NCBI GenBank assembly: GCA_017651385.1
Contig: JAGCCY010000185.1
Coordinates: forward strand, 1-6,000
DNA: 6,000 nt
Source of the DNA: Lachnospiraceae bacterium
Lineage (GTDB): Bacteria; Bacillota; Clostridia; Lachnospirales; Lachnospiraceae
Direction of reading: 5' to 3'
Made by a program: the position numbers and the translations under genes. The notes below the pieces were generated by a model. It had not been told where the DNA came from. It did not search any database and saw only the letters and a program-made list of their open reading frames with translations. Positions 1 to 3,821 of this stretch are shown here, in pieces. Position 1 is the first letter of the stretch. Every line of letters starts with the position of its first letter.

Positions 1-839
1 ACATCGTCTTTAAATTCTTCGGGATGGATAAGTGAAGGAGAATAATGTGTAAGCCACAGCTCCTTAACATTTGCATTCCTTGCCATTTCCGCAGCTTCGT
101 AGAATGTCATATGCTTGTGTTCTTTGGCCTTTTCAAGCTTATCAGGTTCCCCGTACATCCCTTCGCATACAAAAAGATCGGCATCCGCTGCATTCTTAAC
201 TATAAAATCGGTTGGTCTTGAGTCTGTGCAATAGGTAACCTTAAGACCTTTTCTCGGTCCACCGAGTACCATATCCGGAGTATATGTCACCCCGTCCATT
301 GTGACCGTATTTCCTTTTTGAAGAGGATTCCATGCCTTAAGCGGTATATTCTGCGCCTTGGCACGCTCCGCATCAAATTTCGGACTTCTCTTCACGATAA
401 CATTATAACCGTAACAAATAACATTATGATTAACACGAAAAGCCTCTATCGTAATATCTCCGAAATCAAAGCTTTCAAAATTGTCCTGTATCTCGATAAG
501 CGATATATCAAACGGAAGCTCGGGTGCGATGGTACGGAGTGCCGGTACCACTCTTGTAAGGCCTTTCGGCCCTATCATCACGACCGGTTCTGTGCGGTCG
601 GAATTACCGAGATTTAAAAGCATCCCGGGAAGGCCGCTTACATGATCCGCATGATAATGGGTAAAGCATATGACATCGATCGGTTTTGGACTCCAGCCCT
701 TCTCCCGCATCGCGATCTGTGTGCCTTCACCGCAATCTATAAGTATATTGCTGCCGTTATATCGAAGCATGAGCGATGTAAGCCAGCGATAAGGAAGCGG
801 CATCATCCCGCCGGTTCCCAAAAGTGCAACTTCTAACAT
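1..839 (-). CDS. rnz: Ribonuclease Z (tRNA 3'-processing endonuclease), C-terminus cut by window edge
   Basis: Metallo-beta-lactamase-fold enzyme, predicted to cut tRNA precursors just 3' of the discriminator base in the cytoplasm. I translated 279 residues. The N-terminus MLEVALLGTGGMMP and the LIDCGEGTQ segment (33-41) are typical of the family. The metal-binding motif HYHADH is at 61-66, with further likely ligands H138 (VNHN), D206 (CTDSRP) and H265 (LTHYSPS); H243 in HKHMTF is the expected extra conserved histidine. Residues about 150-200, with NIPLKAWNPLQKG, match the part of bacterial RNase Z that carries the tRNA-gripping arm. The family is usually about 305-310 residues, so some 25-30 are missing beyond position 1. 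The ATG overlaps the rimI stop by one base (TAATG), and AGAGGA lies 7 bases upstream, which supports this start. It is the last visible gene of the tsaE operon. The motif is HxHADH rather than the HMHGDH I recall in Bacillus, so a related MBL hydrolase is the alternative. Confidence 0.85.
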   Translation of the reverse strand, partial: MLEVALLGTGGMMPLPYRWLTSLMLRYNGSNILIDCGEGTQIAMREKGWSPKPIDVICFTHYHADHVSGLPGMLLNLGNSDRTEPVVMIGPKGLTRVVPALRTIAPELPFDISLIEIQDNFESFDFGDITIEAFRVNHNVICYGYNVIVKRSPKFDAERAKAQNIPLKAWNPLQKGNTVTMDGVTYTPDMVLGGPRKGLKVTYCTDSRPTDFIVKNAADADLFVCEGMYGEPDKLEKAKEHKHMTFYEAAEMARNANVKELWLTHYSPSLIHPEEFKDD

Positions 840-1294
840 TATTGTCCTCTTTGAGATGTATAAAGCCACATTACATAAGCATCTTCCACAGGTCTTTCGT
901 AAAAATTCTTACGTACTCCGGCACTTTTAAATCCCAATCCTTCATACAGTCTTACCGCGGGAAGGTTACTCACTCTGACTTCGAGGGTAAAATCCGTTAA
1001 TCCGCGACTTATTCCGTCATCCAGAAGCGCCTTCATAAGCTTGTACGAAAGTTTGCGGCCTCTGAATCCTTCATCTATTACAACATTATTTATATATCCG
1101 ACCCCGACCTGATCCGTATATCCCGCAGCGCCGACCACTTCGCCGTCTGCTTCGATCACAAGATATGTCGATCCTTCATCGTCGATGAGTCTTTTAAAAT
1201 CTTCCCGCTTCCAAGGCATGGAAAAAGAACACTCTTCCATATATGTAACCCTGTCAAGGTCTTTATCCTCCATGGGGCGTGTTGAGATCGTCAT
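839..1294 (-). CDS. rimI: Ribosomal protein S18 alanine N-acetyltransferase, GNAT family
   Basis: GNAT acetyltransferase of 151 residues, the usual RimI length. It is predicted to transfer acetyl from acetyl-CoA to the N-terminal alanine of ribosomal protein S18. Family signatures in order are the N-terminal ECSFSMPW (21-28), the beta-4 strand YINNVVID (67-74), EVRVSNLPAVRLYEGLGF (105-122) and RKNFYERPVEDAYVMW (128-143). By family comparison E105 and Y117 are the likely catalytic glutamate and acid tyrosine. The acetyl-CoA pyrophosphate loop is odd: where the family has Q/R-x-x-G-x-G/A, this protein has RGRKLS (78-83), so the expected glycine is K81 and the next small residue is S83. The start overlaps the tsaB stop as ATGA (4 nt), with AAGGAAG a few bases upstream, and the stop overlaps the rnz ATG. 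Placement after tsaE-tsaB is the classic RimI neighbourhood. Other GNAT specificities are possible but less likely. Confidence 0.9.
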   Translation of the reverse strand: MTISTRPMEDKDLDRVTYMEECSFSMPWKREDFKRLIDDEGSTYLVIEADGEVVGAAGYTDQVGVGYINNVVIDEGFRGRKLSYKLMKALLDDGISRGLTDFTLEVRVSNLPAVRLYEGLGFKSAGVRKNFYERPVEDAYVMWLYTSQRGQ

Positions 1295-2007
1295 GTATCT
1301 TCCTTTTCCTTACGTTCGCGTTCTGCCTGGGATAATCTTAAATACTCGGGAACATGATCATCCGATGACACATATCTGCCGGCCTTATATAACTTAAGGG
1401 CCAACGCACCGACCGATGCAGCGCTCTGTCTGTTTCTGTGAGACGGAGCATACACGTGATCGACTTTGGTGAGCGCATCAAGCTTATCTTTATATACCGG
1501 CACCCCGTCACCTAAGTAAATGACGGGCTCATTAAGCTCATTTATCTTTTTAACAACTTCTTCGACAGGCAGTGCGGAGGGCTTAAGCAAAGTCTCAAGA
1601 TCAAATCCGTCACCGCTTCTTACAAATCTGTAAATGCCTGTGTAGACCTGCTCTCTTCTTGCATCCATGAGCGGGCAGACTATCCTGTCTGTTCCGTACA
1701 TGTTATAGGCGAGTGCATCGGTCGTATACACTTCTATTATCGGCTTATCAAGCGTAAACCCTAACCCCTTTGCCGTTGCGGATCCTATCCTTAAGCCGGT
1801 AAAAGAACCCGGTCCCTTTGCTATCGCGATCGCATCGACCGTATTTAAGTCAAGTTCCGTCATTTTGGATACTTCGTCAAGCATCGGAAGAAGTGTCTGC
1901 GAGTGTGTTTTTTTATAATTTACCGAATATTCGGCTATGGTAATGTCATCTTCTGTTATCGCAACCGAGGCTGTCATGCCCGAGCTGTCAATTGCTATTA
2001 TCTTCAT
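1291..2007 (-). CDS. tsaB: TsaB (YeaZ), t6A tRNA modification scaffold protein
   Basis: TsaB is a catalytically inactive relative of TsaD in the ASKHA fold. With TsaD and TsaE it transfers the threonylcarbamoyl group to A37 of tRNAs that read ANN codons. The 238 residues match the usual length of about 230. Visible signatures are MKIIAIDSS at the N-terminus, THSQTLLPML (34-43), the hallmark GPGSFTGLRIG (65-75), PLMDARREQVYTGIY (112-126) and the C-terminal PEYLRLSQAERE (220-231). A charged tail, RKEKEDT, ends the protein. The ATG sits 2 bases after the tsaE stop, with GGTGAG (the end of tsaE) serving as the Shine-Dalgarno site. The stop overlaps the rimI start. Its partner tsaD is not in the window and may lie beyond the left edge or elsewhere. 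No key residue looks lost. Confidence 0.95.
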   Translation of the reverse strand: MKIIAIDSSGMTASVAITEDDITIAEYSVNYKKTHSQTLLPMLDEVSKMTELDLNTVDAIAIAKGPGSFTGLRIGSATAKGLGFTLDKPIIEVYTTDALAYNMYGTDRIVCPLMDARREQVYTGIYRFVRSGDGFDLETLLKPSALPVEEVVKKINELNEPVIYLGDGVPVYKDKLDALTKVDHVYAPSHRNRQSAASVGALALKLYKAGRYVSSDDHVPEYLRLSQAERERKEKEDT

Positions 2008-2009
2008 TA

Positions 2010-2441
2010 TTACTCACCGGGTTTTATTATTTTGATCTTACGGTAATCAAAGCCCTTTGAAAGATCCTTTGAGATCTCTATCCTTACGGCGTCTTTGGGA
2101 ATGATATCATCTATAAGATCCGCCCATTCTATAAAACAGACTCCGTCGCCGTAAAAGTAATCCTCATAGCCTATCTCGTCCATTTCGGATACGTCGCCGA
2201 TCCTGTAGACATCAAAATGGAAGAACGGCAGCCGCCCTTCTTCGTAGACCTGCATTATGGTAAAAGTGGGGCTTACGATATCATCCTCGATCCCCAGGCC
2301 TTTCGCAACGCCTTTTACAAATACCGTCTTTCCCACTCCGAGGTCTCCGATCAGGGTATAAACGCTTCCCGGAACAGCCTCCTTACCGATTTTTTCGCCG
2401 AGGTCAAACGTGTCCCCGGCACTTAATGATTCATACTCCAT
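2010..2441 (-). CDS. tsaE: TsaE (YjeE), t6A tRNA modification P-loop ATPase
   Basis: Small P-loop ATPase, 143 residues, predicted to drive turnover of the TsaB-TsaD-TsaE complex that makes t6A37 in tRNA. Signatures in order are the Walker A loop GDLGVGKTVFVKG (32-44), SPTFTIMQVYE (57-67, the switch I-like segment), FHFDVYRI (74-81) and the Walker B-like CFIEWADLI (102-110). These match TsaE closely. It is the first gene of the tsaE-tsaB-rimI-rnz unit. Just upstream of the ATG is an AT-rich stretch (AATTTAAATAACT) without any GGAGG-like site, and a promoter lies so close that the message probably starts only a few bases before the ATG (see promoter entry). I keep this start because the N-terminus has the normal family length and no better in-frame start with a ribosome binding site is visible upstream. 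Confidence 0.94.
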   Translation of the reverse strand: MEYESLSAGDTFDLGEKIGKEAVPGSVYTLIGDLGVGKTVFVKGVAKGLGIEDDIVSPTFTIMQVYEEGRLPFFHFDVYRIGDVSEMDEIGYEDYFYGDGVCFIEWADLIDDIIPKDAVRIEISKDLSKGFDYRKIKIIKPGE

Positions 2442-2451
2442 AGTTATTTAA

Positions 2452-2480
2452 ATTGTATATTGACGGTAGGTTTTTTGCAA
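2452..2480 (-). promoter_or_regulatory. Sigma-A-like promoter of the tsaE operon, probably giving a leaderless mRNA
   Basis: Read on the minus strand, TTGCAA (2480-2475) is followed by a 17-base spacer and TACAAT (2457-2452), close to the TTGACA-17-TATAAT consensus. A start site about 7 bases after the -10 falls near 2443-2447, only 2-6 bases before the tsaE ATG at 2441. The absence of a Shine-Dalgarno site agrees with a leaderless or near-leaderless transcript. The -35 box overlaps the end of the T-tract of the preceding terminator. No experimental start site is available to me. Confidence 0.7.
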
Positions 2481-2510
2481 GAAAAATCCGTCAGCATACA
2501 CTGACGGATT
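2479..2510 (-). terminator. Intrinsic terminator of the ribU-riboflavin kinase operon
   Basis: On the minus strand a perfect 10-bp stem, AATCCGTCAG / CTGACGGATT (2510-2501 and 2494-2485), closes a 6-base loop. The T-run TTTTTCTT (2486-2479) follows, overlapping the stem by two bases. It starts 16 bases after the riboflavin kinase stop. Read on the plus strand the hairpin has no T-tract, so it acts in one direction only. Confidence 0.9.
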
Positions 2511-2526
2511 CCGTGTTCTTTTACCA

Positions 2527-2913
2527 TTATACCGATCTGTAATTTTTCCCGTCCTCAAGATCTTTATGCATCATGACCGACAGCTCTTCAAATGAAGAAA
2601 ACCTGATCTCCGGACGCTTGAATTCCAAAAGCTCAACAGTGATCTCTTTCCCGTAGATATCGCCTTCAAAATCGTATATAAACGACTCGGCATTTATAAG
2701 GCCGTCCGACTTTACGGTCGGCTTTGTCCCAAGGTTGGTGATCGCCTTATAGGAAACACCGTCTACTTTGAGCACCGAATAATAGACTCCGTATTTAAGT
2801 CCGGTTATATCTTCATTCGGAACGATATTTGCCGTAGGCATTTCTATTCCGGTGCCCAGATGATTGCCGTGGGTCACTACACCGGTTATCACAAACGGGA
2901 AAGTTACATTCAT
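2527..2913 (-). CDS. Stand-alone riboflavin kinase (flavokinase domain only)
   Basis: Predicted ATP-dependent riboflavin kinase (EC 2.7.1.26) making FMN. The whole 128-residue protein corresponds to the C-terminal flavokinase barrel of bacterial RibF. It has GVVTHGNHLG (11-20), MPTANI (25-30) with the PTAN motif that binds Mg-ATP through T27 and N29, GVYYSV (42-47), ITNLGTKPTV (58-67) and AESFIYDFEGDIYGK (75-89), where E76 is the likely catalytic base. The N-terminal FAD synthetase (adenylyltransferase) domain of about 180 residues found in usual RibF is absent; the upstream DNA is ribU, so this is not an edge or frameshift artefact. The ATG lies 3 bases after the ribU stop, with AAAGGA in the last ribU codons as its ribosome binding site. 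Co-transcription with ribU under an FMN riboswitch supports a salvage role. I give no symbol because ribF implies the bifunctional enzyme; the nearest known analogue is the kinase half of Bacillus RibR. Confidence 0.92.
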   Translation of the reverse strand: MNVTFPFVITGVVTHGNHLGTGIEMPTANIVPNEDITGLKYGVYYSVLKVDGVSYKAITNLGTKPTVKSDGLINAESFIYDFEGDIYGKEITVELLEFKRPEIRFSSFEELSVMMHKDLEDGKNYRSV

Positions 2914-2916
2914 TGA

Positions 2917-3537
2917 TCAGTTTCCTTTAAGTATTCTTGAAAGAGGCTTATATATGAGCATGGATATCACTACGCTTATAAGACCCTTTACTATCGTGAA
3001 CGGAAGGTTAAACACAAGAAGGCTCTGCATTATCGACTTGATGCCGGGAAGTATCTCCTGATACATCGAAAGCACTACTTCCTCGGGCATAAAGTTATAA
3101 TAGAAAGGATATACCACAAAATAGTTTGAAGGAACGGATATAAGGCCCATAACGAGCGCTCCGGCAAGTCCTCCGATAAGAGCCGACTTTTTGCTCTTTT
3201 TATGCTTATAGATAAGGCCTGCAGTAACGGTAAATACCGCACCGAGGATAAAGTTTGAAAGTTCGCCGACCGTAGCGCTCTGTGATGCAAGGCAATGGAT
3301 CAGGTTCTTGATAAGCTCGATCAATGCTCCCACAAGCGGACCGTAAGCAAACGCTCCTATAAGAGCCGGGAGATCCGAAAAATCAAGCTTGATGAACGGC
3401 GGGATCAGCATAGGAATGGGAAATTCAAGATACTGAAGTACGACCGCTACCGCAGCGAGCATGCCCGCACCCACGATGATCCTTGTGCTTATCCTGCTTT
3501 TTGAAGGATTGACTGTTTCTGTTGCTGTGTTACTCAT
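2917..3537 (-). CDS. ribU: RibU, riboflavin-specific S-component of an ECF transporter
   Basis: Integral membrane protein of 206 residues that binds riboflavin and works with the shared ECF module (EcfA, EcfA', EcfT), which is not in this window. About six hydrophobic segments are visible, near 19-38, 42-62, 64-85, 93-110, 117-146 and 172-198. The family hallmark FPIPMLIPPFIKLDFSDLPA (39-58) is present, followed by LIGAFAYGPLVGALIELIKN (59-78), both typical of RibU. A short polar N-terminal tail rich in Ser, Thr and Asn (1-18) precedes the first helix. A basic loop, KHKKSKK (111-117), fits a cytoplasmic position. AAAGGA (3551-3546) lies 8 bases before the ATG, which supports this start. The FMN riboswitch directly upstream makes riboflavin by far the best substrate assignment. 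It is followed by riboflavin kinase after 3 bases, so uptake and trapping as FMN are co-expressed. Confidence 0.95.
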   Translation of the reverse strand: MSNTATETVNPSKSRISTRIIVGAGMLAAVAVVLQYLEFPIPMLIPPFIKLDFSDLPALIGAFAYGPLVGALIELIKNLIHCLASQSATVGELSNFILGAVFTVTAGLIYKHKKSKKSALIGGLAGALVMGLISVPSNYFVVYPFYYNFMPEEVVLSMYQEILPGIKSIMQSLLVFNLPFTIVKGLISVVISMLIYKPLSRILKGN

Positions 3538-3545
3538 AAATGTTT

Positions 3546-3569
3546 TCCTTTCTGATGTGGGAACATCAG
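3546..3569 (-). promoter_or_regulatory. Hairpin abutting the ribU ribosome binding site
   Basis: On the minus strand CTGATGT / ACATCAG (3569-3563 and 3558-3552) forms a perfect 7-bp stem with a TCCC loop, directly followed by the Shine-Dalgarno AAAGGA (3551-3546). With a 3-base AAA bulge, the TTTTTC preceding the stem (about 3575-3570) could also pair with GGAAAA (3548-3543), which would cover the ribosome binding site. The stem is seen directly; a translational control role is inference. Confidence 0.5.
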
Positions 3570-3589
3570 GAAAAAGCTTTTAAGACATG

Positions 3590-3615
3590 AAAAACCCCGC
3601 AAAAAATGCGGGGTT
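3590..3615 (-). terminator. Riboswitch-controlled intrinsic terminator before ribU
   Basis: On the minus strand the 9-bp GC-rich stem AACCCCGCA / TGCGGGGTT (3615-3607 and 3601-3593) has a T-only loop, and a T-run continues to 3590. It lies between the FMN aptamer and ribU, the standard place for the OFF-state terminator of an attenuating riboswitch. It may also end read-through transcripts from tex, which has no terminator of its own here. Confidence 0.88.
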
Positions 3616-3630
3616 AAATATACACGTCTT

Positions 3631-3654
3631 ACCATATCGCAAAAGCAATACGGT
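3631..3654 (-). promoter_or_regulatory. Linker hairpin between FMN aptamer and terminator
   Basis: On the minus strand ACCGTATTGC and GCGATATGGT pair over 10 positions (two of them G-U) around a TTTT loop. The hairpin sits in the expression platform between the end of the aptamer (3661) and the terminator. It may space the aptamer from the switching helix, or act as a pause site; no function can be proven from the sequence. Confidence 0.55.
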
Positions 3655-3660
3655 CAAATG

Positions 3661-3775
3661 TTCTTCTTCCATCCGGACTTTACCGTCGGTTTCGGAATTT
3701 CACCGAATCAGCCGGCATAAAGCCGGGTCGCGGACTGTACCGCCGGTAGGGAATCTCACCCAACCCCGAAGATTT
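3661..3775 (-). ncRNA. FMN riboswitch (RFN element) aptamer upstream of ribU
   Basis: Read on the minus strand, the element starts with ATCTTCGGGG (3773-3764). It then shows the RFN landmarks in order: GGGTGAGATTCCCTACCGGC, GGTACAGTCCGCGACC, a CCGGC-TTTAT-GCCGG variable stem, ATTCGGTGAAATTCCGAAAC, CCGACGGTAAAGTCCGGATG and the closing GGAAGAAGA that pairs with TCTTC to make P1. This matches the conserved core of the family almost throughout. It binds FMN; in this position, with a terminator downstream, binding should switch off ribU and the riboflavin kinase gene. The 5' end of the aptamer contains CGGGGTT, the same seven bases as the 3' arm of the terminator, which suggests how the switch works (see findings). 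Confidence 0.96.
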
Positions 3776-3792
3776 TTTAATTTACAGATGAG

Positions 3793-3821
3793 AGTGTACT
3801 ATCATTTGGTCTTTTCGTCAA
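3793..3821 (-). promoter_or_regulatory. Sigma-A-like promoter of the FMN riboswitch-ribU transcript
   Basis: On the minus strand TTGACG (3821-3816), a spacer of exactly 17 bases and TACACT (3798-3793) form a good vegetative promoter. The -35 lies in the codons for L-D-E near the end of tex, and the -10 starts 4 bases after the tex stop. A start about 7 bases downstream (near 3785-3787) would begin the transcript some 10-15 bases before the aptamer. The placement just ahead of an RNA switch makes it convincing, but no start site has been measured. Confidence 0.7.

Noticed and set aside
318..836. Two plus-strand frames (318-617 and 642-836)
   Set aside because: Both are antisense to the ribonuclease Z gene, whose metal-binding motifs are clear on the minus strand; neither resembles a known protein.
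2485..2510. Bidirectional terminator between the two operons
   Set aside because: Only the minus-strand reading has a T-tract after the stem; on the plus strand the bases after the stem are CCGTGTTC.
3075..3290. 71-codon minus-strand frame inside ribU
   Set aside because: It is an out-of-frame shadow of the ribU membrane protein with no motif or ribosome binding site.
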